Of a stretch of 64,000 bases of DNA, positions 26,281-39,596 are shown piece after piece. The notes under the pieces were generated by a model, which saw nothing but the letters and a program-made list of their open reading frames with translations, searched no databases and was not told the origin of the DNA. Where the stretch lies: NCBI GenBank assembly GCA_024734555.1, contig JANPWX010000081.1, forward strand, positions 2,063,431 to 2,127,430. Reading direction: 5' to 3'. Numbering within the stretch: position 1 is the first letter of the stretch; each line of letters opens with the position of its first letter. The stretch is from Trochalopteron elliotii. Taxonomy: Eukaryota > Chordata > Aves > Passeriformes > Leiothrichidae. Both the position numbers and the translations under genes were made by a program.

Positions 26281-26465
26281 CACAGAATCGCAGAATGTGT
26301 CGGGTTGGACCGCAGTGGGTCATCTGGCCCGGCCTCTCTGCTCATGCGGGGCCATCCCAGTGTATATGGCACGGGACTGCGTCCAGGCTGTGCTGGAATG
26401 TCTCCAGTGAGGGGGACTCCGTGCCCTCTCTGGACGATCTGTTCCAGTGCCGGTGTTCTTACATA
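26281..26465 (-). mobile_element. CR1 LINE fragment, 3' end
   Basis: CACAGAATCGCAGAATGTGT, GGGTTGGACCGCAGTGGGTC, GTCCAGGCTGTGCTGGAATG and TCTCCAGTGAGGGGGACTCC follow the reversed CR1 3' consensus. It lies just outside the CpG island and has several CpG dinucleotides, so it is either young or protected from methylation-driven decay. Confidence 0.8.
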
Positions 26466-29400
26466 GCAGGGGATAGCTATGAGCAGAAAAACGCTGGTGT
26501 GCTGTGCTCGTACCCAAATGTGTCATCATCCCGTGCCAGTCGAAGTAATATTTTTGTGTCCCTCTGCTTGCAAGACAGACTTGGGGCTGTTATGATTAAT
26601 ATGGATTGATCCAATGTGACCTTTTAATTGACATCTCCGGAGGCTGAAATCTTCCTTTTGAGGCAAAGCCTTGCAGATGGTTTAGTGGGTGTACACTGAT
26701 TTTTCATCCACAGACTGGGCCTTGAGATTACATTCGGTTTGTGTGCCAGAGTAAACTGGTCTAAAGCAGCTTTTCCCAAATCATAAAGACCATAATTTTT
26801 GGTTTTCAGGATTTGTGTGTGTGTGTGTGTGTGTTTAGGTATTTTTCTTTTTTTAGACAGCATCTGTTTTGTGTAGATTTTTTTTTCTTTTTTACTTACC
26901 ACAGTTTCAGAGCCACAGAAGCAGCACTGCACTGATACCGATGAGAGCAGATGCCGAGCTCTGTAACCACCCTCTGTCTCTCTCTGGTAGAGAATTGGAA
27001 GTGCAGGGGGGACGTGTGTCTTGTATTGCCATTACTGACTCTCCACGTCATCTCCCGTGTGCAGAGGCCTCGGCTCCTGTGTCAGAGGTTGTGTGAAGTT
27101 AATTAAGGAATTCCTGTATTCTGATCCCTGCATCGGAAACACGCCAAGCCTGACTAATGTTTCTGGAGAGGAAAGATGCAAAACTGGAAGTAAACAGGAT
27201 CTCGGTGCAACAATACTTTCATCTAAAAGAGATTGATTCTTATCCTCTGATTGGAACTATTACCAAGATGCTGACGTGCATATTCCTCAGCAAAAATCCA
27301 TAATTTCCAAATACCAGTGTGTGCTATTAATGCTATTGAATAACTCCCATAGCTGTATCTAGTCTCACTTAAAATGTAAGGAAGAGCCCTTGGTAGAGCT
27401 GTTGATGTTGTGCACATGACAGTCTCTGTGGCCTGGTTTACACATGCTGGCCCTGGCTTCTTCAGCATTTTTTGTATTGTCCAGCTCCTGTCTTAGTTCA
27501 TCCTGTCATTGTCAGTTCCAGATTTTTCAAATCAACATCTGAGTCACTTTGTCACTGCCTCTCTGTAAACTCCTTGTACTGAACCTCCAGTGTGTCCTGG
27601 CAAACCACTGCAGCTTCATACAAGTGGGCTCCATGCCTCCATTTCACTTCAGAAGCAACCAGTGCTTTATTTTTGTTTGGAAGTGATGCTTTTCCTCTGC
27701 AATTCCCTGCAATGGAATAACGGAGGACTATAATCCAGCAATTGCCTGACTTTTATCCCACTTTCAAAGCAGGAGTGTTCCAACAGAAATTGCATGCACT
27801 CAGAATTTTTCATCTACCCTTAGGTAGTTGTAGGCTTGAGAGCAGGATTATGAGACTGGGAAATTAATCAGTCTTGAAACTTCACAATTAATCACAGCAC
27901 AGCCAGGGCTCTGCTCAAGAATTTAAGAAAAAAAATCCTTATGGGTATTAGGTGCCTGATTACCCCAGAAATCAAAGATTGTGTATGTTCTAACTTTCCT
28001 TAACACATCTCTGAGGGCAGTTAATTTTATTGCTGATCCAGCTTTTCTGTCTCTTAGCCATATGACAACTGCAAAAATTGATTATATGGAAAAGTAATGT
28101 TAGGAAAGCACTTAATGCATTTTTAGCTGCTTCTAATGGGATTTAGGAGCTGGAAACAAGGAGAGCTGGCACTGAGTAATCAGGGCTGTTCTTAGACAGC
28201 TATGTGGGAACCAGAGTATCAGGACTCTGAAATAAATCACCTTTTTTTCCCCTGTATTTTAAAAAATGCAGTATATGCAATGCAGAATTTGAAAGCTGGA
28301 CCTCAATACTTGCAGCTCAGACAGTTAACTCAAAGTTAAATGGAATTCATTGTTAAATCCAGTCTTGCAATAACTTCTGGATGAAAATGCCCCTGGATTC
28401 TGTGTGATTTTTTTTTTCTATTTATTGCTTATGGCAGTTACTACTTCCCGTCTTTGAAAGGCCTCAGGTTTGGATTTAAATTCCATGCTACATTAATTTT
28501 TAAGCAGAACAAAAATGTAGTTATTTCTGCTCCCCTTTTCTCTTTATGAGCAACAATCCAAGAGACCCATTTTCCTATTTTGGAAGAAAGCAATTTTATG
28601 CATGTTTGTGCCTAGGAACTACAGTCAGAAAAGCATGTTGGTAAAATGGCCCTTCCATAGGTTTTCTGTCTGATTAGTTCCTATACTCACTTAGTTCCAT
28701 TTACAAATCAAAAGCATAATTTTCCAATGTAAGCACTGTAAACTGAGTCTTAAATCTAAAAAGATTCTTTCCCCCTCTTACACCATGGGTGGTGTTTTAT
28801 CACTGAAATGCACCAAACAAGTTGATTTGGTGATGCCTAAAGGGGAATACACTCCCACTGTGTGGGAATGGAATGCATCCAGTTGTCAGAGTTTTAGTCA
28901 AAAAAATAAGTTATATTTTTTTGGTCCTAAAATACTTCAAGTATTTAACACTATCATGAAAAAAACCAAACAGGAATGTGTGCCTAGAGTAAGAAGGTAC
29001 CATTTTTTCATACTATTTTCCTTATGGAAGGAAATTACCTTGGGATGAAATCTGAGCAGTGATCTGTAGGTCTGTGGTTGTACTTTGTGTCAGATCCTGC
29101 TGACCCCGTGGTAGTTTGTGTTCAAGAAATTGGAGAATTCAGGGTCTAAGCAGGATTATTTAGCTGAAAGCCTAAGGAACTAGAGCTCACAGTCAAGGAT
29201 ATCCTTTCTATGATAATTTTAATTCTGCGTGCATATTCTTTAGCAAGTCCTGTGCCATTGGTTTGTAAGTCTGCCTCACTTCTCTGTGTTTCATTACATT
29301 TAAGGAATGTATCCTTGACTTTCCTCACCTTAAGGTGAATTCTCTGCCCTAAAAACAATTTCTAGAGTACAATTCATTTACTAGATTCCAAATTTAAACA

Positions 29401-31908
29401 CAACTTTTTGGAATTATGCATCATCCTTTATGCTTTTCCTTCTGCTAAAGCTATTTGCAAAGCTGTTTTGACTCTGCTAGATACCCTGGTTATTTTTTCA
29501 TTTCAAATTGGTGTCACCCATGTCACTGAGGTAGAAGTCGAAAATGTTTGTTTTGACAGGGATATGAATCAGGAGGTTGAGGTCAAAATGAAGATATCTT
29601 GGAACTTACTAATAAATACAGCAATAGTGTAGCTGAGAAGTCAAAATAAACCGCTGAGAAAATGAAAAATATTCCCAAGAACAGTTGAAAATGTTACTGT
29701 TTTTTCCTAAGGTGGAATCTTTTGCTGCTGTATGAAATGCAGATCTGAATAACTATGTATTGTTAGACCCTCAGAAGGGTCGCCTGACACAGTTTGGGGA
29801 GCCTGTTGGTGTAAGTTTAAGTATGTATGTGTGTCCAGGAAAGGATAAGACATTATCCCTCACTGTTCCCTTTTCCTCTTATTCTCCACTTCTGACATAT
29901 GACACTGTGGTCACATCTCTTTTTGTACCAGAGCATTTTCGAGGTATGCCTTTGTACCCTGAAGTTCTGTGAGTGACTCCAGCAGGCAGAGACAGAACTC
30001 TGCCGCTGTTTGGGAATGATCTTCTGACCTGGAGAACAAGGCAGACACTGGGAAAAGCCACAGAGCTGCCCCCCAGGGGTGCCACTCCCCACCTCTTCAT
30101 TGGCTTGCAGTCATCACTTTTATTTTGCAATTTCCATGATTAAGTTTGCTGCTTTACAGATTAGTCTGTGACTTGGAAGAACTAGACTTTTTGAAGAACA
30201 GATTCTTCAAAAGCATGCTTAAAAACTTATGAAAATTTCAAGTGTTCCTTTGCTGAAGCTCCTTAACAGCTGCAGTCCTGGCATAGTTGTCACTAGAGCT
30301 GTTAAGTTGGTGCTGAAAGACTGATGAATTAAATCAGTCATAACATGTAAGGGATTGGGGCAGAAGTGTTTTCTCAGTGTTTGAATGGGATCTGTAGTGT
30401 GAGGAAAGTGAAAAGACATCCTTGTGTGTATGCCTTTTATGAGCATGCATTTTTGTTGTTAGAGTTCAAAGGCTTTAGTAATAATTCAAATGGAATTTGA
30501 AATGGAATTTGTGATTTTTTTTTTGCTGAAGTGACATGTAGACTCAGTTTCTCTTTTGGATGATAAATATAATTGATTCCCTTAGGGGTGTTTTTCATCG
30601 TTGTTAATTTTGGTGCTCTGGTCAGATGTAGTTTCTGAACACCTAGGGTTCCCCCTGTGGCAGCAGAAATTTAAATGAACGACGTCATTTGCTCCTTCTG
30701 TGCCAGGGCTATTGTGTGGGACTGCTGTATTCCATAAAATGAGCTTCCGTTTTTATCTTAGGTGTGGCTGTCCTTCCGCAGTGCACACAATGCCCCTGCT
30801 TTCAGTCCATTGAGCCATTTATGTGCTACATAGATGCACCTAGACTGGGGAGTCTGACTTGTAAAATTGCTTTTAAGGATTTTTAAATCCTTGAGAATAA
30901 AAGAAACACATTTGTAAATTGCCATAATAGAAGATTCTGTGTGCATTCCTTAACTTAGGATGATTTGGGGGGTTTACAGTTGCCTCAGGATGAGAGTAAC
31001 ATTTTTGCCTCAATTCCTGTAATCAGATGTAATAGTATCAGGGTGTTTTTTTCAGTTCCCAGAATTTTCACTGGAGTGTGACATTTGGAAAGGAGATAGT
31101 GCTTTTGAGTTGTACTGACTGCTTGTCCAAACTCATCATCACATACAGTCAGTGGCCCAACCCTTGCTCGGAGCCAGGCAGATAGCAGATCACCTCATCA
31201 CATCAGATGTGGTTGCTAGTGAAAGCAGTCAGAATAATCGGGACAGAAAAACCCAGTCTGTAGAGATGAAATACTCATCCTTATGGGAATGCAAGAGAGT
31301 TCTGTGCAGTGTATAGAAAGCATTACTGCCTAAGGATCAAATGTTCTTTGCACTCTTTCTTGCTTTCCTACTCATTTGTTGGGCAAGAGAGATACAAGAG
31401 GTGTTACAGCCCTGTGAGTTGTTCCAGAGGGAAGGAACAGTGTGTTTTGACTGTGAAGCAAATACTTCCCTTTAGTCTCTGTTGTATTTGTGGAAAGATG
31501 CACAAGTGTAATAGAAGATGATTTTCAAACCACACTCTGTAATACCACACAAAGGTGCAACCCTGCTGTGGGATATGAGTGAAAAACAACTACTTACCTG
31601 AGGTTTGGGCAAGGTTCCTATTTATTATACAAAATACAACAGATTTCATTCTGTGATTGTTTTGATTGTGTTTTATAGCCTGCTATGGAAAGTTTCATTT
31701 CAGCCATGCTGAAATATTTTGGGCCAGCAGTAAGAGTCTAAGTTGTGTGGAAAACACTTTCAGCATCAGTCTACTGAGTCAGCACTTAACAGTATCTTTA
31801 CTCAGTAAATGATGGGGCACGACCACACCAAGTTTAATCCAGCTAGCATGCAGTTTGACAATCATATTAATATAGCACTGTAGGTTCTACTGAGGGCTCA
31901 CAAACTTA
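26466..31908. other. Intergenic tract, no recognised gene
   Basis: Apart from the TG microsatellite at 26814-26834 I can name nothing here. Open frames reach only about 100 codons and show no domain. One strong minus-strand splice donor (CTGTG/GTAAGT at 26900/26899) leaves room for an upstream alternative first exon of TAB3 or another transcript. Confidence 0.6.
26814..26834. repeat. (TG)n microsatellite
   Basis: About ten uninterrupted TG units. It is likely length-polymorphic. Confidence 0.95.
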
Positions 31909-32028
31909 GTATATATATATATATATATAAAAATATATATAAATATTATATATAATATACATAATATATATGTATATATAAATATTATATATATATGTAT
32001 ATCTATATATATTATATATAGATATATG
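31909..32028. repeat. AT-rich imperfect (TA)n repeat
   Basis: About 120 bases consist almost only of A and T with alternating TA, interrupted by ATT, AAA and single C or G. Several stretches are self-complementary, so it could extrude cruciforms or be unstable. Open frames through it are low-complexity (Ile, Tyr) and not genes. Confidence 0.95.
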
Positions 32029-35000
32029 TAGAGGTTTCTGCAGGTTCGTAGAGTCAGTGATGAGATGTGTGCTGCTGAGTCTATATTACTCCTGTTTCTA
32101 GCTGGATGAAAGTTAATGTGAGTGTTCCTACTACACCAGAACCAGCTCTTGTGGCAGAGGCATCTGCAGAGTGGCTGCAGTGGTGTCATAGTACAGACTG
32201 GGTTAGTAGCCAGAGATTAAGGTAATTTATGGCCTACATATGTTCCTAAATAGTAATGGAGAATTTTGTCTCAAATCACTGGGCAAAGCATGTAACTTCT
32301 TGGACCTTAAAAAGGAAGCTTTAAGGTAGAGTCCTATAATTAAATATTTAAGTGTCTTGTCTGTTGATTTGCAGTTTGTGACATCTTGCAGTACTGCAGA
32401 ACAGCCTAGTACCAGAGCAGTTCTATAATTCAGCAGTACCACTTTTGGAGGAGGACTGGGGTGGTTGAAGAACACTGGTACTTCAGGGAGAGTTGAGGCC
32501 AAGAAGTTTTTTAAAACAGAGCTTGTGCTGCAACACTTTATTGAAACAGTTCTCCTCAATCCTTGAGAAACTAACAGTTAATTCTGAAGGCATCTGTGAC
32601 TTCCTGTTCCAAACTCTCTTCCCAGGACAATGATCAGTCAAGTATAGAACTCCCAACAGTCTGGGCCATACTGTGAGTATTTTACAGGTGTAATGATAGT
32701 GTAAGGCCCAGGGCAGTGCACAAAACAGGGTTGATGGTGCACAAGGACTGTGCACAGCATGACCTCAGTGATTTTGCAGCTGGGACACCATGGACTGGTA
32801 TGCACAGCAAGGAGATTTTACAGAGTCACTCGCAGACATTTCCCCCAGAGAGCTGGGGACAAACAGCTTCTATTTCCAAAGGGACACCAGGTCATATGTG
32901 GGGTTTGAGCTGTTAGTTAACCTGGTTGCTGAGGGCACTAGTTTATAAGCAAGGGGACATCTCCTGTCTCCAGCCTGCTAAAAAGCTCTGGCCCTTCTTT
33001 CTGTGTGATATCTGGGGTCAGCAGTAGCAGGTGCTTCCAACACTTGTGGTGGGGTGTACCCTAATTGAACTGCAATGGTAAGACAACTGATGAAAAAAAA
33101 ATCTTCTTATACCTGTCTTTTTGCTGAGGTCCTTTTGCTAGCTGCCATGGATACCTCAGTAGTAACTTTAAATCCATTAAAATATTAAGTCATACAGTAT
33201 CAAATACTATGATTCTCTTTTAATCCAGAGACCATTGGCTTTTTCCAGTTACAGGACCTAATATAAAGCATATGAAAACAGAAAACAAATCCTGCTGTCA
33301 TGGATGGAATTAGATTAATGTTTCCTTTTTAGGAATTTCCAGATGGTCTATGGAAAGGTTTTCCCTGAGACACTAATAATAAAGGTTCAACACCTTCTGC
33401 TCTCTTTGAAAATATACACTCCTGAAATTCATTCCACCATTTTTCTCCATAATGAATAGAAGTAAATTTTCTGAACACAAGGAGGAACTTCCTGCTGCTG
33501 GCTTTGTATCAATTACTTAAATTTATAAAATTGGGCAACTATTCTAACATGCAGAGCTTAAGATACATTTGTTCTGTACTAATCAAGGCTCTCATAGTCC
33601 AGCCTTCTGTATTTTTTTTTTCTGCACAGATTATCAGAGCATGAAAACTAGTTCTGATTAACCTTCTGTCAGGTACTGCAGAAATAAGAGCAAGCAAAAA
33701 AGGACAGAAAATTCCAGCAATTCTTCTGAGTTATATGACCAGACAAAATCTGGATAGGTTTTCTTCAAGCCAGTAGTTTGAAAAGATAGGAGAAGTTCAC
33801 AGGGGGTAAAGGAAAAAAAATCAACCAGAAAAAAACCCAAAACAATATGAATGTTGACTTTCAGAGAGACGTACCTCAGGGAACTAACACCTTTTAAATA
33901 AGCCTTTAATCAGACATGCAGCTTTCCACCACAGTAACTGAACATCTTTTCCAAGCAATGTATTTTCTTTGTGTCAAATCTGTGCCAACCCAATAGTAAA
34001 CACAGTGAAAGCAAGTTAAAAAGAATGAAAATCTTCATTATTACAATGAAATTAATGGAGAAGAGAAAGGAAATACTCCGTATTTCAGTCAAGTAATATC
34101 AGGGAACTAAGTGAAGCAGTAAACAAATTAGGGTAAGTATTTCACTTTTCACTAATAATAGTGTGACTTCAAAAAATTACATTTTTCAACATCTGTGAGA
34201 ATTGTTTTCTTAACAAACACTTCCAATTATATGTGAAACAAGGGAGCTGTTCATTTCCAAAGACAGATAAGTATGTTTCTTTTTTAATTTATGTTGCCAC
34301 ACAATCCTTTATTGCAGTAAAACACAGAGCACCTTCTTGACTTTTTTCACATCAGACAGCGGCTGACAGACACTATTATTGGAGGTTTTAAAACTTACTT
34401 TTTTGTCTGCCTTGTCCTCAAGGCAATGTTTTGTTTCAAAATCTGCATATGCCTTTGAAAATGTACCTTCAGCAATATAATAGCTGGAATGGTGTTACTC
34501 ATCCTTGGATTCAAGCATTCCACACCAAAAGTGTTACCCAAAGCTACCAGGCTGTGTTGCACGTGGCTTCAAGTGAAAGCCATTCAGTTTTCCAGTAACT
34601 GGAAAGTACAGTGAAGTTTAAAGGAACAGCTGCTTCTGCTTTTAAAAATTGCCTTTCAAACCTCACTCACGCAGGGTCTGCTACTTGTTAACATTTGAGT
34701 CAAGGCAAAATTATCTGTGCTTCCTTTGGCACAGAAGCTAATCCTCACGCATGGTTTGCATGGGAAGGCAGCCAGACCCAGAGCGTAGACAAAACTCCGT
34801 GAGTATCCCCGGAGCGAGGGTTTGCAGGATGCCTGGCCCTGAGCCTTTCTTAGCAATGCCATAAATCTTCTGGAACCCATCAGCACACAGGAGGCTGAGC
34901 TTCACTGCTTCTATTTCCTATCTCACTGCAGTCCTTCAGCCAGAAGATGTGTCTGCCAAGGTGTACATAGAGGGAGCTGGTGTAGTTCCAGGAGTGAGTT

Positions 35001-35108
35001 TGTGCTATTGAATTCTGTCAGCACTGCAGCTTCACCCAGATAAAAACGTTACCGAAGTCAATAAGCTTGCAAGGACTTGCAAAAGCTCTGTGATTTGCTG
35101 TTTGGTTT
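32029..35108. other. Intergenic tract, no recognised gene
   Basis: No coding exon or RNA gene is recognised. On the minus strand around 32350-32560 a short segment contains AATAAAGTGTTGCAGC and could be the tail of a decayed LTR, but I could not find matching termini. The rest is AT-rich unique sequence. Confidence 0.55.
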
Positions 35109-35671
35109 TGTGTAAGGATGAGGCAGGTTTTAGGACTGTTGCAGCAGCCCTCCTGTTAGAGGGCAGAAGTGAGCTGAGACACAGACCTCTTGTTTATCAC
35201 AGCATGAAAAGGGTCCTGGTTTATTCCTCTTTACAGCTCAGCCATCCTGACTCCAACTGTTCACTGACTCTGGCTGCAGCAAGATCTTATGGTAGGTTTC
35301 CATTGCAGCCTCTGACTGCTGGTTACTTCCTGTTGAAGTATGACTTCATGTATCAGTTTGTAGACTGACTGCAGGCTTTTACCCAGCTAGACTGTGACTG
35401 CAGGTTCCAACACCAGGCTCTAACTGCTGACCCAGACTGACCTCACAGCAGTGATTGTCTCCCCAGGAACCTTCTGGTTCATGATCCTCTCTTTCCCCCT
35501 TCCTCAGTGTTCCTCCTCCATGATCCCCCTCACCAGCTGACCCACTCTCTTTTATCACACTTATCTTTATTGGATACAGCTGTGAGTCATCAGGGGTGAG
35601 GCTGAATTGGGTAATTAACACAGCTGTTGCTCATCAGGGGCAAGGTCACCTGTATTCCCTTCTCCTACACA
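35109..35671 (-). mobile_element. Probable solo LTR of an endogenous retrovirus
   Basis: The segment is bounded by TGTGTA (35109-35114) and TACACA (35666-35671), an exact 6-bp inverted terminal pair with the TG...CA ends typical of LTRs. Read on the minus strand it has a TATA-like GTGATAAAAGAG and, nearer its end, GGAATAAACC, a polyadenylation signal, in the right order for U3-R-U5. No internal viral genes flank it, so it would be a solo LTR. I see no convincing target-site duplication (left flank GGTTT, right flank GGACA), so the call is moderate. Confidence 0.45.
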
Positions 35672-38600
35672 GGACAATATTTAAATGGGACCACCATGGA
35701 TTATTTTACAAGTAACTGTAGAAAAATTACATTGTGTATAGAAATTAACTCTTAAACCCATCACAGCTGGTTTTATGTTTAGATTTTTAAAGGAGCACAT
35801 TTAAACCTAATGCAGCTGGAATATTTTTCAGGGATTTAATGTGCGCAGACTCAGACTCTTAATGTCTGAGAAAAGAATTAAGAGAAATACATACTCAGTT
35901 GAAAGAGATTTAAGCATGCAATAGCTTTCCTCCTGAAAGTAATTTTTTCCTGGGCTTCCTTCTCAGTGAGTTATGACCATGTGCAGATTTTCCTTGCTAC
36001 ATGAGTTTTGGTTGTTAATTACAGGAGCCACAGACATCAGAGAAACTTGTACTGTCAATTTGTATTTCCATTTCAGCCCTCTCAGTTGTCATTGTAAGCT
36101 GAGAGTCTTATCTAGATTTTATGATGGCAGGCTAATAACCCTGAAACTGAGAAGAGAGAAGAGCGGGATCAAAGTGTGTATGGGGTTGGAATAGAAAAAT
36201 TTCATAGCCATTTAACACTGGCAAAAAAAATACACAGGATGGTTTTTCCTTAAATAGGGTGAAAAGTACCTGCAGTTCACCAGAGCATTTTTAATACGTC
36301 ACCAAATCCTGAAATTGGCTTAGAAATTCTGAGGAAGTTTAATTTTTTTTCTTGCTTGTGATTTTGCCAGTACAGTTAAATAGTTGTATTGAGATATTTG
36401 CTTTCCAAAATAAAAAACACCTTTTTTTTGTTCTCCAGGTGTTCATTTACAGCAGACAGTTTAGCTCATATACAGCAATTGCTTCCTAAACAATAAACAG
36501 CAGAAATGTACTTCCTAATGGATCTCCTATTCATCCTTTCCAAAGTATTTTAGGTAGATAATTAACACTGGGTAATTAAAAGTATCTTCAGTCTCTGTAA
36601 TTGTACAGCCCATAATTCCTCATAGTAACGTGATTCATTTTATCTGAAGTTGTTCAACACATATCTTTGTAACAACTTAATTTGCGTGCCTGGTTGGTAC
36701 CACCTTCCCTCGGTTTCCTTTATTTTGTGAGATGCTCAATTAGTCACAAGTCTGAACAGACAGATTCAGGCAGACTCATGGCTTGGAGAACCCCTTGCTC
36801 ACTGAAATTCTTTATAGAACTTAGAAAGCACAGTATCCTTAGGGCTAAACCTCCAGTGCAGCAACACAGCCCTCAATTTATAGATAGCACACCAAACGGG
36901 AGCAATCCCATGGTCATTACTTCCTAGCAAAAGGAGGCAAACATCCGTGAAGATGGAGGGATCTGTTAGCCATGTGTATCTTTTTCCACAGCTTTACAGA
37001 AGGCCCAGGATATTGACATCCCTGTACTCCCTATCACAGGTTTCTGTGTGTTCTCTGAAAAAGCCCAGCTTCTCACTACGCCTGCTAAGCCATGGTAGTT
37101 TTATGACCAGGGTGCTGCATGAATCTGAAACTGTGCAGGTTTGGCTCCACAGAATTGACTTCTAAGTAAAGACTGTATTCTAACATGTTACATGAAAAGA
37201 TGCAGTTTGATAATTTTCATTTAATAAAGTGTTTTATGAGTAAGCTGTGTAGAGATTAGCAGCCTTTTTCTGATAAAATTGCTAGGTGAATGCAGCTGAG
37301 AGGTGTTTCATATGCTAACCTATCTATGTTGTTGCTGTCTAAATGTTTTAACAGAAATACTCTTAATAAGAATGTATTTCCCAAGTGATTGTCAGTTTGG
37401 TAACAATTCTAATTCAAATCATATAGAACAATGGACCATGTTCTGTATGTAGCCTGGCACGAGGCTCCAGCAGAGAATAAGGTGGACAGAAGTATTTTCA
37501 TGTTGTCACTGTGCTGTCTGAATTCTGGGCTAGATTGGGTCTGCTTGCTCTAGGCCACAAAGCTCAAGGGTCGAAAGTCATAACTGTGTCAAATTCAGTC
37601 AGAATCCGTGTAAGAAAAATTAAACTTAGCAGAGCTTGTCACTAATGTGCAATGCTTTTGTCATGGGGTCAAAAATCACTCTTGATTATAATTTTGATAA
37701 CTCTTTGTGATGAACCATGTCGCCCAACAAGAAGAAAAGTCTATTTGTGCATGGGAAAACAAATTGTTCCAGCCATGACTCTCTAAAAATGTCTTATATT
37801 CTGTGCCAGCTCCTGCATTCCCCAGGCCTTTGATACTCATGAATCATTTCAGTAAACGTTATTCCTTCTGGCTTTATTTGATTTTTCTGCATTGGGATGT
37901 ATCATAGTGGATAAATGTTGTGCCATTTCTTTGTCCAGTGGTCATTTGCTCTCTACTTTAAAAAAAATCTGTGAATTTGCTTTTCCTCTTCCATTAGATC
38001 ATGTGGTGAAGCAATTGGATCTTTCTTAAGCATCATAATTACATTTTTTGAAAGTTCATTTGTCACATTAGTTGCTATACACACATTTTTCTTTCCATGT
38101 TATTTCTAATCCACCCTATCAGAATGACCAAAGCTCAAAGAATCATTGAAGGAGATGCTGATGAGGATTGAGAGGAACAGTGGCCAAGAAACTAGCCTGG
38201 CGTCCAGTGAAGAGACTGAAATACCAGCCTCCAGTATAGAGACACTTTCCTTGGACATTTTTAACATTTGCAGGGAGCAAAGATTGGGGTGTTTTATTTG
38301 TCATCTCCAAAAGTCTCTTGGCAACTAGATTCTCTTCTTTTACTTTATAACAGTTCATGACTATTCTGATGAAGACTGAAGACATAATAAAGAAAAATAT
38401 ATAAGGTTCCTTTTTACAGTGCATTTTGTTCACAAGAAAGGGTGCCATAGATTGTACACCCTAGGGCACCCTATAATGAGTTGTGTAAGAAGTCTGTGGC
38501 ATGGACAAGAAGCAGATTGAATACATTGTTTCTGTGGCTTTCTCCTCCTTTTGGCGAGGGATGTGTGAAATTCTCACCTAACAGAGATCCAAAAGGTGAG

Positions 38601-39053
38601 CATTGTTAGCAAAAAGGTAGATGTAAATAGCTGAAGTCTTCATTTCCCAGCCCAGGTTGTGCAACTTTGCTAAGTCAGAGGACTGAGTTTGTGTGAGGTC
38701 TATGATGTAGAGAGAGTTATTGGAACTTTTTTACTTTCAAATGCTGATGATACTTGTGATAGGGTCCAAGATCAAGTTCAGAACATGTTCTGATACAACA
38801 TCATCAGCACCAAAATAACCCGAACTTCAGAGAGAATGCGTCTGAGTGGCACTGTGACTTACACGTGAATGTCTGTCAGCAGATTCAAGTCAAATTTCAT
38901 TCTCAGTTACCTAGCTGAACTTAGAGATCCATCACCACTTTGACACACAACCTTCTGGGCCAGTTCCTGCTGGCAGTCCCTGCTGTTCCAGAAGTACACA
39001 GTGGGATTGCCTCTTTCCCTAGGGAGGCTCAGGCTGTGGGTGTGGGGTGGTTT
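35672..39053. other. Intergenic tract, no recognised gene
   Basis: AT-rich unique sequence. Longest open frames are about 100 codons (for example 38143-38448 minus) with no recognisable motif. No repeat family is recognised. Confidence 0.55.
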
Positions 39054-39596
39054 TCAGGGACTGAATCTGTAGTGATCAGCTGACTCCTTTCTGATCCTTT
39101 CATTGATACTGCAGTCCACTGCACATGGCATCACATCCACATGACAAATCTGGAACTGAGCTGGCTTCCCTGCTATCATTAACTTTGGTTCATCACGATG
39201 CTTCAGCGACCTGCCAAGCTCTCCAGTAGTAATGGGATAAATATATCCGGCTGAAGCAACAACACGGCTGTAAGCAGCAACTTTATCTTGCCACTTCAAC
39301 TTTACACTTTGGAAAAGGAATGACTCTTCTGAACAACTATCACAGCAGTTGCTGATATTAGCCTGAGCTGTTGATGGTGACAAGGTTTCCAAAGGCGTCC
39401 CAGTGGATTCACTTTTTACATATGTCAGCTTGTAAATGGCTGGAACTTCCTTTTGGCATTACAAGGGATCAGCAGTAAAGAAGCTACATAAGCCAATTTC
39501 TCTCTTGTTGTTGATGCAATTGACTTTCAGACAACCAGGCTCAAAGCACACACTTAATGCTTTCATATTATACACATTTAGTGCTAGTTTTTTTAT
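39054..39596 (-). other. Unidentified open stretch, possible exon or pseudogene remnant
   Basis: On the minus strand 39458-39057 is open for 134 codons and ends at a TGA (39056-39054). Upstream, after a single TAA (39461-39459), the same frame is open for another 45 codons to 39596 and includes an ATG at 39566. The translation is not low-complexity and is rich in Cys, for example VCFEPGCLKVNC near the start and ISNCCDSCSEESFLF in the middle, then ending in CHVDVMPCAVDCSINERIRK. This looks more protein-like than other frames in this AT-rich region, where stops fall about every 20 codons. I do not recognise a family. It could be a decayed gene with one nonsense mutation, part of an old mobile element, or chance. 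Confidence 0.3.

Noticed and set aside
25101..26323. Open frames of 260-356 codons crossing the CpG island on both strands
   Set aside because: They run through 395 N and stop-poor GC-rich DNA; the readable parts are Pro/Gly/Arg-rich without any domain.
32227..32559. 110-codon minus-strand frame with an AATAAAGTG motif nearby, as an LTR
   Set aside because: No TG...CA termini or flanking duplication could be matched, so not listed as a mobile element.
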